Shown here piece by piece: positions 8,715 through 18,476 of a stretch of 64,000 nt of DNA. Positions within the stretch are counted from its first letter, which is position 1. Every line of letters begins with the position of its first letter. The notes under the pieces are model-generated. The model did no database searches. It was not told the origin of the DNA and saw only the letters and a list, made by a program, of their open reading frames with translations. This stretch comes from Luteolibacter rhizosphaerae (lineage in GTDB: Bacteria > Verrucomicrobiota > Verrucomicrobiia > Verrucomicrobiales > Akkermansiaceae): NCBI RefSeq assembly GCF_025950095.1, contig NZ_JAPDDR010000003.1, positions 1-64,000 of the forward strand, in the 5' to 3' direction. Position numbers and translations under genes: made by a program.

Positions 8715-9968
8715 TCATACCAACCCGTCCTTCCGCGCCTGCTTCCAGTAAGCGTACTCGGAGCGGTTGAAATCGATATACTCCGGCGAGAGGTCGCTGG
8801 AGTACATGATGTAGTCCGCATCCCCCTGATTGAGGTGGATCTCGATCCGGAACTCCGGCTTCGCCGCGATCTCCCGCAACTCGTCCATCGCCGTCGGCGC
8901 CTGCAACCCGCCGAGACAGGCCGGCTTGCCATCGTAGAAAATGTCCACCAGCTCCTCACGGATGCGGGCCCGGGAATAGCCGACCGCGTGAAGCACCCGA
9001 CCCCAATTCGGATCCCCGCCATTCCACGAAGACTTCACCAGCGCGGACTTGCATACCGCTTCCGCGACCAGCTTGGCATCGGCATAAGTGCGCGCACCTT
9101 TCACCTCCACGGTGACGAACTTCGTGACCCGCTCGCCGTCGCGCACGATCGCTTGGGCGAGCTCCAGCATCACCCAGCGCAGCGCCTCGCGGAACTGCTT
9201 GCAGAGGGCACTGCCGCGGCGGATCGGAGGCATGCCGGAGCAGCCGTTCGCAAGCACGAGCACGGTGTCGTTCGTGCTCATGTCGCCGTCGATCGTGATA
9301 CGGTTGAAGCTTTCATCCACACCTTCCAGCACCGCCTTGCGCAGGGCCTCGCGCGGCACATTCGCATCCGTGGTGATGAAGCAGAGCATGGTCGCCATGC
9401 TCGGTGAAATCATGCCGGCTCCCTTCACGCAGCCACCGATGCGGACACGATGCCCGCCGAGATCGAAAGAGATCGCAACCTCCTTGTGGTGGGTGTCGCT
9501 GGTGATGATAGCTCTGGCGAAATCGGTTCCCTTGCCGGAATCGAGGCCTTCAACGAGTTGCTCGAAGCGCGGTTCTATGCGGACCATCGGCATCGGCAGC
9601 CCGATCACGCCGGTGGAGCAAACCCCGATCTCCGCACGCTTCAGGCCGAGCGGCTTGGCCACGCCCTTGCACATCAGCTTCGCGTCATTGATCCCTTGAA
9701 CGCCGGTGCAGGCGTTCGCGTTGCCGCTGTTCGCGATCACCGCGCGCAAGTCTCCCTGGCGCAGATGGGCTTGCGAAAGTTTCACGGGAGCAGCCTTCAC
9801 GCGGTTGGTCGTGAAGGTGCCGGCGGAAGTGCACGGATGGTCCGAATAGATCAGCGCGAGATCCAACCGCTCGGCTGCGGGATTCTTGATGCCGCAGGAG
9901 AGCGCGGAGCATCGGAAGCCGCGCGGCGCTCCTACGCCGCCTTTGATCCGGGTGACGGGAAAATCCAT
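8715..9968 (-). CDS. argJ: ArgJ: glutamate N-acetyltransferase / amino-acid acetyltransferase
   Basis: 417 residues from the ATG at 9968. ArgJ moves the acetyl group from N-acetylornithine to glutamate and, in bifunctional members, also uses acetyl-CoA, which recycles acetate in arginine synthesis. The autocleavage site is visible as KGAGMISPSMATML, where Thr193 would become the N-terminal nucleophile of the beta chain. Other family blocks are TSAGTFTTNRVKAAPV, ANSGNANACTG, STGVIG and SWNGGDPNWGR. Length is normal. It follows argC by 41 bases on the same strand, so the two are probably one operon. Confidence 0.96.
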   Translation of the reverse strand: MDFPVTRIKGGVGAPRGFRCSALSCGIKNPAAERLDLALIYSDHPCTSAGTFTTNRVKAAPVKLSQAHLRQGDLRAVIANSGNANACTGVQGINDAKLMCKGVAKPLGLKRAEIGVCSTGVIGLPMPMVRIEPRFEQLVEGLDSGKGTDFARAIITSDTHHKEVAISFDLGGHRVRIGGCVKGAGMISPSMATMLCFITTDANVPREALRKAVLEGVDESFNRITIDGDMSTNDTVLVLANGCSGMPPIRRGSALCKQFREALRWVMLELAQAIVRDGERVTKFVTVEVKGARTYADAKLVAEAVCKSALVKSSWNGGDPNWGRVLHAVGYSRARIREELVDIFYDGKPACLGGLQAPTAMDELREIAAKPEFRIEIHLNQGDADYIMYSSDLSPEYIDFNRSEYAYWKQARKDGLV

Positions 9969-10009
9969 GGCAGGGTTTGCAAGGGTGGGGCGTTGACGCT
10001 GCACAAAAC

Positions 10010-11053
10010 TCAGGCCGTTTGCAACCCGGCTGTCTCGCCGAGGCCGAAGATGAGGTTGAATGACTGTACCGCCTGCGAGCCGGCGCCCTTCCCGAGGTTA
10101 TCTTCCGCGCTGGTTAGGATAACCCTGCCGGTGCGGGCATCGAGGTGCCAGCCGATGTCGATAAAGTTGGTGCGGGTGACATTTTTCGTGTCCGCACAAA
10201 TGCCTGCACCGAGAAGGCGGACGAAAGGAGCATCCGCATAAGCGGCTTCCAGTGCCTGGCCGATGGCTTCCAGCGAGACACCGGCGCGAATCTTGGCCGT
10301 GGTGGTGGTGGCGATCCCGGAATTCACCGGAATGAGGTGCGGGATGAAGGTGATGATAACCTTGCCGCCCGCCGCCAGGGAGAGCTCCTGCTCGATCTCC
10401 GAGAGATGGCGGTGCTTCGGCAAGCCGTAGGCGCGGGCGCTTTCGTTGCACTCGCAGAAGAGCAGGGAAATATCCGCTTTCCGCCCGGCACCGCTCACGC
10501 CGCTCATCGAGTTCGCGACGATGGTGTCTGGATCCAGCAGGCCGGCTTTCACCAGCGGGATGAGAGGCAGGAGGATGCTGGTGGGATAGCAACCCGGCGA
10601 GGCGATGAGGCTGGCGGCCTTGATTTCCTCAGCACGGATCTCCGGCAGACCGTAGACAGCCTGATCCAATAGCGCGGGTGCAGGGTGCGGGTGATCGTAG
10701 AATTCTTGGTAGACGGCGGCATCCCGGAGGCGGAAGTCCGCGCTCAGGTCGATAACCTTCAGGCCGCGCTGGAGCAGGGCGCTGGCGATTTCCGCCGCCA
10801 CCCCGTGCGGGAGCGCGAGGAAGGCGGCCTGCGCACCGGTCGCGGCGATGGCATCGGGATCCGGCTCGATGAAGGCGAGGTCGGCACCGGGGAGCTTGCG
10901 GAATCGTGGGAAAACGGCGGAAAGCGGCTTCCCGGCCTCTTGGCGGGAGGTCGCGGCGACCAGGTCGACATTCGGATGGACGAGGAGGAGGCGCAGCAAT
11001 TCCTGGCCGGTGTATCCGCTCGCCCCCACAATGGCTGTTTTGATCCGCTGCAT
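10010..11053 (-). CDS. argC: ArgC: N-acetyl-gamma-glutamyl-phosphate reductase
   Basis: 347 residues from the ATG at 11053; the six-residue upstream extension is not conserved. The enzyme makes N-acetylglutamate semialdehyde with NADPH in arginine biosynthesis. The Rossmann motif VGASGYTGQELLRLL opens the protein, the catalytic Cys is C155 in SPGCYPTS, and the family blocks VIDLSADFRLRD, VYGLPE, KHRHLSEIEQEL and HLIPVNSGI are all present. Full length. It is transcribed with argJ downstream and diverges from the tRNA-Pro gene. Confidence 0.96.
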   Translation of the reverse strand: MQRIKTAIVGASGYTGQELLRLLLVHPNVDLVAATSRQEAGKPLSAVFPRFRKLPGADLAFIEPDPDAIAATGAQAAFLALPHGVAAEIASALLQRGLKVIDLSADFRLRDAAVYQEFYDHPHPAPALLDQAVYGLPEIRAEEIKAASLIASPGCYPTSILLPLIPLVKAGLLDPDTIVANSMSGVSGAGRKADISLLFCECNESARAYGLPKHRHLSEIEQELSLAAGGKVIITFIPHLIPVNSGIATTTTAKIRAGVSLEAIGQALEAAYADAPFVRLLGAGICADTKNVTRTNFIDIGWHLDARTGRVILTSAEDNLGKGAGSQAVQSFNLIFGLGETAGLQTA

Positions 11054-11138
11054 GGCGGGCGGAAAATGCACGATTTTCGGGGCTTGCCAACCGCGATCTC
11101 CCCTGATTGTCTGCCCGCCCGTCGCCGCAGAAGGTAAA

Positions 11139-11215
11139 CGGGCTGTAGCGCAGTCTGGTAGCGCACCTGCCTGGGGGGCAGGGGGTCGTGGGTTCGAATC
11201 CCGCCAGCCCGACCA
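11139..11215 (+). tRNA. tRNA-Pro (anticodon GGG)
   Basis: A 77-base cloverleaf with encoded CCA. The acceptor stem is cgggctg (11139-11145) with cagcccg (11205-11211), followed by discriminator A and CCA. The anticodon arm is cctgc-ctggggg-gcagg, giving GGG at 11173-11175. The T arm contains ggttcgaatcc. It reads Pro codons CCC/CCU. The gene stands alone, divergent from argC. Confidence 0.97.
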
Positions 11216-11416
11216 CTTCGGGGTTCCAAAGTCAGGAACTCCCTCTTTTCCACCTGATTGGGAGAGTCTTGTACCGGAAAGGTCTGGAAATGTCTGTGGT
11301 TTTGAGAAACGGAGTTATGGGCCGGAATGTGGCGTTTATGTGAAAAATTATGTCGCCGGGGATTGGGAGTTGACTTATCGCGCTAATGCTGGTTTTCCAG
11401 CACAACTCTTCCGACC

Positions 11417-14400
11417 ATGCTGCCCCGCCTCCTCACCCCTTTGTGTCTCGGTTTGTACCTTGGCCATGCTCATGGCGACGAATTGACCGCTTCCGGCGGG
11501 CAATGGTCGCGCTACAAGTCCGACAGCCAGCCCGGTAGCAATCTGGGCAACCTGGTCTCCCGCGGGGACGAGATCCAAGTCAACGGGATCTACCAGTTGA
11601 AGGTGAACCATGAAACGGGTGCAGCGGACCAGGCGGCGCGACCGTCCTTCAATCCGAACACCGATCTCATCGTGGCGGACGGGGATAGCCCGGTGTTCTG
11701 GACCCGCTCCTGGGCGGAGCCTTCCGGGGCGATCTCGGTGCGGGATTGGACGACCGGCGCGGTGATCGGGACGGCGGCGGTGCCTCAGGAGATGACGCAT
11801 GCGAGGTTCCACATCGACCAACACGGGGTGGTGATGATCGGCAACGGGAAGGTGGGGGTATGCGGTCATAACGGAGAAAATGCCCAAGTGGCGGCCGCAC
11901 CTATCTCGATGAGCGGCTTCCAGACGAGGATCGACGCGAGCAGCCAGGCGTTCGCGGTGTCCTTCGAGACCGCGAGCACCTTCAACCGCAGGATCGAAGT
12001 CTATGACCGCAGCACCCTGGCCTTCCAAGGCGGATGGGGAAACACGGGCTACCCGGTGGGACTGGAGGGGAACCTGCTGGCCTGCCAGACGGGGAACGCC
12101 GTGACGGTCCGCGAGCTGCCGAGCCTGAGCGTGCGGGCGAGTATCCCGCTGCAACCGAACGGCGGATTGCTCGACCTGCAGATGGTGGATGGCGGCCTCT
12201 GGTTGCTACAGCGGGCGGGAAACCCCTTCGAGAAGGAGTTCCGCTACTACGACCTTAGTAATCCTTCGGCTCCGGCAGCGGCGAACCGGCTGACACCGCC
12301 GGCCTGGAGCTCTTATCTTGGCGGGCTGCATGTGCCCCTGCTTGCGAGCGACGATTTCATCGCGTTCATCGCGGACGACAAGTCGGTCTGGGTGTGGAGC
12401 CAAGGCGAAGAAGGGCCGGTGGCGAGCATCGTGCCTTCCGGGGCAGGGCGCGAGGGTCAAGCCGCAGGTTTCAAAGTGAAGCTATCGCATGCCTCGGCCA
12501 CGGCGGCACAGGTGCAAGTGAGCGCGCAAAGCGCCAGCGCCATGGAGGGGCAGGACTTCCAGGCATTTTCGATGACCGTGACGATTCCCGCCGGGGCTCT
12601 CGAAAGTTCCGAGCAGCAGATCAACATCCTCGAGGACACCGTGCTGGAGCCGAATGAGTCGCTGATCCTAGCGAGCGGCACGACGAGCGGCTGCGTGGTG
12701 GAGGAAACCAAAGTGCCACTGAAGATCAAGGCGAACGGCTTCAACGCGACCGTGCACCGGAAGTTCCTGAACAACGGCAGCGTGCGGGTGTCGGATGTGT
12801 GGGGCGTCGAAGGCGGGAATCTGGTCGCGACGGTTTACGGTTTTCCGCAGATGGGGACCGACTACGGGCGGACGGTCACGATCGACGCCGCATCGGGCGC
12901 GATCACCAGCGAGATGGCGGGATCGACCGACTACTTGAGTAACGACACACGCGAGGTGGTGGACGGCATGTTGTTCCGCAACTCGACCCACACGGTGAGC
13001 GCGTGGCAGGTTCCAGGGTTTCAGTCGATTGCTTCGAACGTATCTTCGGGCGGCAAGGCTTTAGCCCCGATCAATTCGCAGCATCTTTTGGCAAGCGCAA
13101 GCGAGCCGCAGCGCATTCTGGTCACGAAGATCTCCGATGGTTCGGCGGTGGCAAGCAAGACGCTGGAAGCCTCCGGAGGCGACGCGGTGGTGGCGCAGAC
13201 CATGGCCGGAGTGAACGGGCGAGCAGTCGTGCTGGCCTACATCGGAACCCATCCGGAGGGCGGGAACGCCCTGTTTTTCCAGATCCTCCATCCCTCCACC
13301 TTGGAGGTAATCCGGACCTTCACGTGGCCCTACTATCATCCGAAGCTCGGGACTTCCCCAAAGCTCGTGAGCGCGGGCGGGCGCCATGCAATTTTCGCGT
13401 CGAACCATGCGATCTCCGCAATGGATACGATGACGGGCGAGTGGCTGTGGTCCACGTCGACCCGCCACCAGAGCAGCTTGGGGGTGGACTACTGCATCAG
13501 CGGGGATGTCCTGGCGGTCCGGGGGATCAGCCTGAATGACGCCTCGGACGAGTTCTCCCGCTTCCGCTTCTATGACCTCAAGAGCGGGGCGCTGCTGGAG
13601 GATCTCCGTTTCGAAGAGGTATCTGGCAAACCCTTGTTCGCGGTCTCCCGCACCGAGATCCAAGCTACCCCAACGGGATTCCTGCTGATGAACGGCGGCC
13701 AGGCCGTGAGCCTGACGACCACGCCGACGCGCCCGAATGTCGAGGTGCTGGCTGAAGCCTTTGAAGACAACCGCAGCGGCGAAGTGCGCATCGTGCCGAA
13801 AGAGAACTTCTCCGGCAGCCACACGCTGGTGATCGACGAGTATGCGGAGACACTTGAAGACCTGTCCACGAGCGGGCGTTTGATCGGAACGCTGCCGAGG
13901 CAGATCGAGCTCACCGCGGCAGGTGCAAGCATGCCGCTGGATTGCCGACGCCCGGCGAATGCGAGCGAGCTGGCAAGACTGCGGGCCATGTCCCCCGGGA
14001 GCATGGGAGCCGCCGCAGGCTTCGGCACCGCCACGGTGACAACCCATGTGGAGCCGATGGTGGAGCAGCTTTTCTTCACCGGAGCACCGGCTCGGCAGAC
14101 TCACTCGACCCCGCTGGCGACGGGTGCCCAAGTGCTGGCCGTGGGTTATCCCACCGAGCCGGATCAAGCGGGACGACCGACCGGCCTCGTCGATCTCTAC
14201 GACACGAGCACGGGTGCCTACCTGCGGACGATCAATGCTCCGGCCAATGCCGTGGCGATGTCCTTCGGCGCGTCGCTCGCGATCACCGGCAACCGCATCG
14301 TGATCGGTGCGCCGGGGAATAACACGGGCTATCCCTCGATGCCGGGTAAGGTCTTCGTCTTCGATCTGACCAGCGGAGCGATGCTGAAGGAGCTGAAGCT

Positions 14401-15514
14401 GGGCAAGACGATGGCCTTCGGCGCCTCGATCGCTGCGAACGAGTCTTGGATCGCGGTGGGGGCACCGGGAACGTACCGGGTGCTGCCGCCCACGGGACAG
14501 AGCGGGCGCAAGCTGGTGCCCGGCACGGTGGCCGTCTTCGACGCAACGACCTACAAGATGCGCTACAAGTCGACGACGAAGGGCGAGATGCTGGGATGGT
14601 CGGTGGCCCTGAAGGGAGACACCTTGTTCGCGGGCGCGCCGATGGCTTCACTGGCGCTGCCAAGTTTCACGGCCTTCGCGGGAATCGTGCGGCCCTATGC
14701 CCTGCCGAAGGGGAAGACCAAGGGCAAGGCCCTGCCGATCCTGGGCGCGCTGCGGCCGATGGAGCGCGGACGCTATGGCGAGAGAATCTCGGCCAGCTCC
14801 ACGCTGCTGGCGGTGTATGCCTCGCCCGGAGCCGATGGTCATGCCGGGTTGCAACTCCATGCGCAGGAGAACCTGCTGCAGGTAGCAGTCCTGGGGGTGC
14901 CCGGAGACGATCTGGAGGAAGAATGCGGACTGCACGTGACGGATAGCCTCGTCTTCAACGGCAGCCCGGGCGAGCCGCTGCGGATCTTCGATCTGGATGA
15001 TGCGCGTCCCGAGCTGAGTTACTCGCTGCCCTTCGTGCGGGACATCAAGACGGATGCCACACACTTTTACTGGGCGGACAAGCTTCCGCACCGCGCGCCG
15101 CTGCCTGCCGCAGCTGCCAGCGGAGCGAGCATGGCGAAATCGACCATTGCGAATCATGGCGACCAGAACCTGGACGGCCGGGTGGATGAGATCGACTTGC
15201 TGATCCAGACGCGGAGCACGAAGGGACTGCCGGTGAGCATCGAATCTTCGACCGCGGTGGCCGGGATGGAAGGCGTGCGGAGCTTCCGCTTCGCACTGGA
15301 TGCCGATATTCCCGAGGGTTCGGAGGTGGAGTTCGAGTACACGACGAACCTGTCGGATTGGTCGCCGCTGCTGAGCTGGGATTCAGCGAGCTCGCGCTGG
15401 CTGGATGCGAAGGGTGCGGCCATTGGTGCGGTCGGCGGGGAGAACTGGTTCTACGAGTGGCAAGCATCCGCAGGGAAGGTCTTCTTCCGCACCCGGGTGA
15501 ACGACGGGGAATGA
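11417..15514 (+). CDS. Giant secreted protein with Calx-beta and FG-GAP/propeller repeats
   Basis: 1365 residues with a clear signal peptide (MLPRLLTPLCLGLYLGHAHG). A Calx-beta-like segment lies at about 340-440 (MEGQDFQAFSMTVTIPAGA, then NILEDTVLEPNESLIL). Propeller-like sequence surrounds it, and FG-GAP-type blades occur at about 900-1150 (ASLAITGNRIVIGAPGN, ASIAANESWIAVGAPG, SVALKGDTLFAGAP). Near the end NHGDQNLDGRVDEIDLL looks like a calcium-binding dockerin or EF loop, followed by a beta-rich tail (FEYTTNLSDWSPL). A surface or secreted binding role is inferred. The design parallels the protein at 948-4751, but the domain order differs, so they are not simple duplicates. Confidence 0.85.
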   Translation: MLPRLLTPLCLGLYLGHAHGDELTASGGQWSRYKSDSQPGSNLGNLVSRGDEIQVNGIYQLKVNHETGAADQAARPSFNPNTDLIVADGDSPVFWTRSWAEPSGAISVRDWTTGAVIGTAAVPQEMTHARFHIDQHGVVMIGNGKVGVCGHNGENAQVAAAPISMSGFQTRIDASSQAFAVSFETASTFNRRIEVYDRSTLAFQGGWGNTGYPVGLEGNLLACQTGNAVTVRELPSLSVRASIPLQPNGGLLDLQMVDGGLWLLQRAGNPFEKEFRYYDLSNPSAPAAANRLTPPAWSSYLGGLHVPLLASDDFIAFIADDKSVWVWSQGEEGPVASIVPSGAGREGQAAGFKVKLSHASATAAQVQVSAQSASAMEGQDFQAFSMTVTIPAGALESSEQQINILEDTVLEPNESLILASGTTSGCVVEETKVPLKIKANGFNATVHRKFLNNGSVRVSDVWGVEGGNLVATVYGFPQMGTDYGRTVTIDAASGAITSEMAGSTDYLSNDTREVVDGMLFRNSTHTVSAWQVPGFQSIASNVSSGGKALAPINSQHLLASASEPQRILVTKISDGSAVASKTLEASGGDAVVAQTMAGVNGRAVVLAYIGTHPEGGNALFFQILHPSTLEVIRTFTWPYYHPKLGTSPKLVSAGGRHAIFASNHAISAMDTMTGEWLWSTSTRHQSSLGVDYCISGDVLAVRGISLNDASDEFSRFRFYDLKSGALLEDLRFEEVSGKPLFAVSRTEIQATPTGFLLMNGGQAVSLTTTPTRPNVEVLAEAFEDNRSGEVRIVPKENFSGSHTLVIDEYAETLEDLSTSGRLIGTLPRQIELTAAGASMPLDCRRPANASELARLRAMSPGSMGAAAGFGTATVTTHVEPMVEQLFFTGAPARQTHSTPLATGAQVLAVGYPTEPDQAGRPTGLVDLYDTSTGAYLRTINAPANAVAMSFGASLAITGNRIVIGAPGNNTGYPSMPGKVFVFDLTSGAMLKELKLGKTMAFGASIAANESWIAVGAPGTYRVLPPTGQSGRKLVPGTVAVFDATTYKMRYKSTTKGEMLGWSVALKGDTLFAGAPMASLALPSFTAFAGIVRPYALPKGKTKGKALPILGALRPMERGRYGERISASSTLLAVYASPGADGHAGLQLHAQENLLQVAVLGVPGDDLEEECGLHVTDSLVFNGSPGEPLRIFDLDDARPELSYSLPFVRDIKTDATHFYWADKLPHRAPLPAAAASGASMAKSTIANHGDQNLDGRVDEIDLLIQTRSTKGLPVSIESSTAVAGMEGVRSFRFALDADIPEGSEVEFEYTTNLSDWSPLLSWDSASSRWLDAKGAAIGAVGGENWFYEWQASAGKVFFRTRVNDGE

Positions 15515-15532
15515 GATCTTGATTGATAGTCG

Positions 15533-15660
15533 ATGCGTGCATCCGTGAGGATCAACCACGGATGCACGCCGATTCACACGGATATAAAGGTGACGGCGAT
15601 CTTGCCCTGGAGGGTGGGAGGTTCGCGACCGCGGATGACGCGGATAGCGCGGATGGGAAG
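15533..15660. repeat. Intergenic degenerate GCGGAT / CACGGAT repeat cluster (copy A)
   Basis: This gap between two plus-strand genes holds short degenerate repeats: ccacggatgcacgccgattc and cacacggata near 15551-15581, and ccgcggatgacgcggatagc at 15629-15648, continuing to 15656. The same words recur at 30031-30110 and, more weakly, at 18533-18570. No gene is visible. Confidence 0.7.
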
Positions 15661-15746
15661 ACAAGATCTTACCGCGGTTCCAATTGATGCAGGTCAAGGT
15701 TCCTTGGCGATTTGCTTGCGTTGCTTGAAGAGGGATACTGCATCGC

Positions 15747-16794
15747 ATGTCCATGGAGTTGCCGCACAAGACCCTGGTTGCACGGCTGACAGAGCACAGC
15801 CGAGCGCTGGCCCTGCCGAACGGACGACGGGTGGGACAGCCGGGTCATGACGTGGCACGCGACTACCTGCTCGCGGAGATGCGAAGGATCGGTCTGGAGC
15901 CATTCAGAAGCGAAGGCTTCGGGCTGACCTATGAGCTGCCCCATCCGAATCACGGGCGACTTCAGGAATTCACGAATCTCGCGGGCGTGATCCATGGTCG
16001 TGACCGAAGCCTCCCGCCGATCCTGTTAGGCGCTCACTACGACAGCGTGATCGATGCCCCCTGCGTGGACGACAATGCAACCTCGGTGGCTCACAATCTG
16101 GTCTTGGCGGAACACTTCGTGCAGCATCCTCTGGATCGCGATCTGATCATCGGAAGAACCGCCATTCTTCCTAGGAGAAACGATGGGATCGCGGCGCTTC
16201 TGCGAGGACTACTGCGGGGATATCGACTTCGCGGCGGTGATCGTGACCGACCTGGTGGGCCACGATGCCACGGATGGCGGCCTGCCCGTGCCGGGGCCGG
16301 TGACGCTCTTGCTCCCGCATCTCAAGCGACTGGTGGGAGTGATGGGCACGGAAAGCGACGGAACTTTTCCGGCGATCGTGGAGGCCGCCGCGAAGAACGC
16401 GGCAGAACTGCGCGTGATCCCGGTGCTCCACCGGTATGTTGGGCCGATGTCCGACCATGCGTCCTTCGCCGAAGCAGGCCAACCCTTCCTCTTCCTGAGC
16501 TGCGGCATGGGAACGCACTATCACACTCCGCAGGACACCATGGACTGGATCAATTTCGACAAGCTGGCCCACATTACCCGCTTCATCGCGGATATCGTGG
16601 TAAGAATCGATCACGTGCCGGCTGATGCCGAACATGCAGCGGCGGACCCCTTCGACACCGATCTACGAATGCTCAGGAAAGCGCTCGGCCCGGTGGCGAT
16701 CGCCGGGCTGCGGGCGGTCGGAATCAAGATGCCGGAATCCCGCAAGGAACTGGACGGCTTCCTCGGTGCTCTCGTCGACGGACAGATGCACTAG
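15747..16794 (+). pseudogene. M28-family metallopeptidase, frameshifted
   Basis: Two frames together make an M28 (aminopeptidase-like) peptidase of about 340 residues. The first runs from the ATG at 15747 through GAHYDSV and the metal-binding Asp in DDNATSVAHNLVLAEHF to DLII near 16151. The second frame picks up at 16153 with EEPPFFLGETMGSRRFCED, which contains the catalytic and metal-ligand Glu pair. It continues through VTDLVGHD and the final ligand His in HYHTPQDTMDWINFD to the stop at 16794. Related proteins have about four residues (a strand before EEPP) that are missing here, so the lesion is a small deletion plus frameshift at about 16148-16153. All other active-site residues survive, implying a recent lesion or a sequencing error. 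No signal peptide is seen. Confidence 0.8.
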
Positions 16795-16842
16795 CGCTGT
16801 TTCAAGTTGCCCCTTCGGGCTGCGGAGTCTATCCCCGCCTTG

Positions 16843-18411
16843 ATGACCCGAACCCTGCTATTCTCAGCTCTCTTGCTCTCCGGCGCGCTGGCCGACACTT
16901 TCGTCAATCCGATTGCTGAAGGTGCGGACCCTTGCGTGATCAAGCACGGGGACAAGTACATCTGGTGCCAATCGGCAGGGAACCAGGGCGTGGCGCTGTG
17001 GGTTTCGGATCGCCTGACCTCGCTGGGGACGCCGCACGTGGTGTGGCAGGCGCCGGCAACGGGGCCTTACTCGAAGGAGGTGTGGGCGCCGGAGCTGCAG
17101 TTCATCGACGGCAAGTTCTACATCTACGTTGCGGCCTCCGACGGGAAGAACGCGAACCATCTGGCCTATGCGCTGGAATCCGAAGGCGTCGATCCGCTGG
17201 GCCCTTACAAGCTTCACGGCCCCTTCGCCACCGGCGAGGGCAAGGATGGCAAGTCGCCTAACATCTGGGCGATCGACATGTATGTCTTCAAGTCCGGCGG
17301 CAAGCTGTATGCGGTGTGGTCCGGCTGGGACAAGCCGGGCAGCGACCAGCAGTACCTCTACATCGCGCCGATGAAATCGCCGGTGGAGCTGGCGGGCCCG
17401 CGCGTGCTGCTGGCGAAGAACGACACCTACCTGTGGGAGCGCACGGAGGAGAAGGAGGGCACCCGCGGTCTGGCGGAAGGCCCGCAGATCCTGGAGCACG
17501 AGGGGCGCACCTTCCTGATCTACTCGACGGCGGCTTCCTGGCTGCCGACCTACAAGCTGGGGCTGCTGGAACTGACGGGCAAGGATCCGCTGGATCCAGC
17601 CTCTTGGAAGAAGCATGAGGAGCCGGTCTTCCGCAGCACGGACAAGACCTTCGGCACAGGCCACGGCGGCTTCGTGCAGAGCCCGGATGGCAAGGAGTGG
17701 TGGCACATCTTCCACGCGAAGCGCGACCGCGGCGGCAACTGGAAGCGCTCGATCTTCGTGCAGCCCTTCACATTCAAGGATGGCTTCCCGGACTTCGGCC
17801 AGCCGGTGGCGCCGGGTTCATCGATCGAGCGGCCTTCCGGTGAGAGGCTGCCCTCTCCCAAGCTGCCGGTGGCGCTCGATCTCCGCGGCGGGAAGGACTT
17901 CGGTGCGCTGTCCTATTACGGCCACCAGCAGTTCCTAGTGCTAGGGAAGCAAGGTGTGGAGCTGGGCGCGGCGCCGAAGGATCCGGTAAACGATTACCGG
18001 ACCGGCGAGAAGCTGGTGCTGGATGGCGGGGAGTTCACGGATTTCACGGCGAGCACCACGATCGAGTTCCTCAAGGGCGAGCGCGATGCGGGGCTGCTGC
18101 TGCGGGTGACCGATCCCTCGGTGGGATTCGATGCGCAGCGCGGTTACTTCGCGGGGGTGATTCCGGGTTCGAAGAGCGTCGTATTTGGCAAGACGGACGG
18201 AACGAATTGGAAGGAAATCGCGCGCGCGGAGGTGGATGTGGACAAGTCCAAGCCGATCGAGCTGAGCGTGACGGCGAAGGGACAGGACTTCACGATCGCG
18301 GTGGGCGGGAAGACGGTGCTGAGCGCGAAGGATGATACCTATGCGAAAGGCAGCGTGGGACTGCGCGTGGTGGACACGCACGTGCGATTCGAGACGCTGG
18401 AGGTGAAGTAG
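16843..18411 (+). CDS. Secreted glycoside hydrolase family 43 protein with C-terminal beta-sandwich domain
   Basis: 522 residues from the ATG at 16843, chosen because it begins the signal peptide MTRTLLFSALLLSGALA. The five-bladed GH43 domain (about 20-340) shows the catalytic triad: Asp29 (EGADPCVIK, general base), Asp145 (SPNIWAIDMYVF, pKa modulator) and Glu212 (GLAEGPQIL, general acid). GH43 enzymes release arabinose or xylose from plant polysaccharides. A C-terminal LamG/DUF1961-like beta sandwich (about 350-522, DAGLLLRVTDPS, GSVGLRVVDTHVRFETLEV) may bind carbohydrate. The exact substrate cannot be told. A strong terminator follows. GH35 lies 1.4 kb downstream on the same strand, consistent with hemicellulose or pectin side-chain breakdown. 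Confidence 0.92.
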   Translation: MTRTLLFSALLLSGALADTFVNPIAEGADPCVIKHGDKYIWCQSAGNQGVALWVSDRLTSLGTPHVVWQAPATGPYSKEVWAPELQFIDGKFYIYVAASDGKNANHLAYALESEGVDPLGPYKLHGPFATGEGKDGKSPNIWAIDMYVFKSGGKLYAVWSGWDKPGSDQQYLYIAPMKSPVELAGPRVLLAKNDTYLWERTEEKEGTRGLAEGPQILEHEGRTFLIYSTAASWLPTYKLGLLELTGKDPLDPASWKKHEEPVFRSTDKTFGTGHGGFVQSPDGKEWWHIFHAKRDRGGNWKRSIFVQPFTFKDGFPDFGQPVAPGSSIERPSGERLPSPKLPVALDLRGGKDFGALSYYGHQQFLVLGKQGVELGAAPKDPVNDYRTGEKLVLDGGEFTDFTASTTIEFLKGERDAGLLLRVTDPSVGFDAQRGYFAGVIPGSKSVVFGKTDGTNWKEIARAEVDVDKSKPIELSVTAKGQDFTIAVGGKTVLSAKDDTYAKGSVGLRVVDTHVRFETLEVK

Positions 18412-18440
18412 GGAGATGGCTTAGGATCTCCATCGCTTTG

Positions 18441-18476
18441 AAGCCCGGGGTCGTGATGAGCGGCCCCGGGCTTTGT
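18441..18476 (+). terminator. Intrinsic terminator after the GH43 gene
   Basis: A perfect 10-bp stem, aagcccgggg (18441-18450) with ccccgggctt (18464-18473), closes a 13-base loop and runs into ttgtgtcttac. It lies 30 bases after the GH43 stop. The T tract is short. Confidence 0.75.

Noticed and set aside
10759-11253. Minus-strand coding frame spanning the tRNA-Pro gene
   Set aside because: It is the complement of a tRNA and part of argC; the tRNA structure is unambiguous.
11205-11260. tRNA-Pro 3' end used as an integration site
   Set aside because: No integrase, no duplicated tRNA end and no foreign-looking segment adjoin it in the window.
16140-16160. Programmed frameshift in the M28 gene
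   Set aside because: No slippery heptamer is seen and family residues are missing, so a deletion explains it better.
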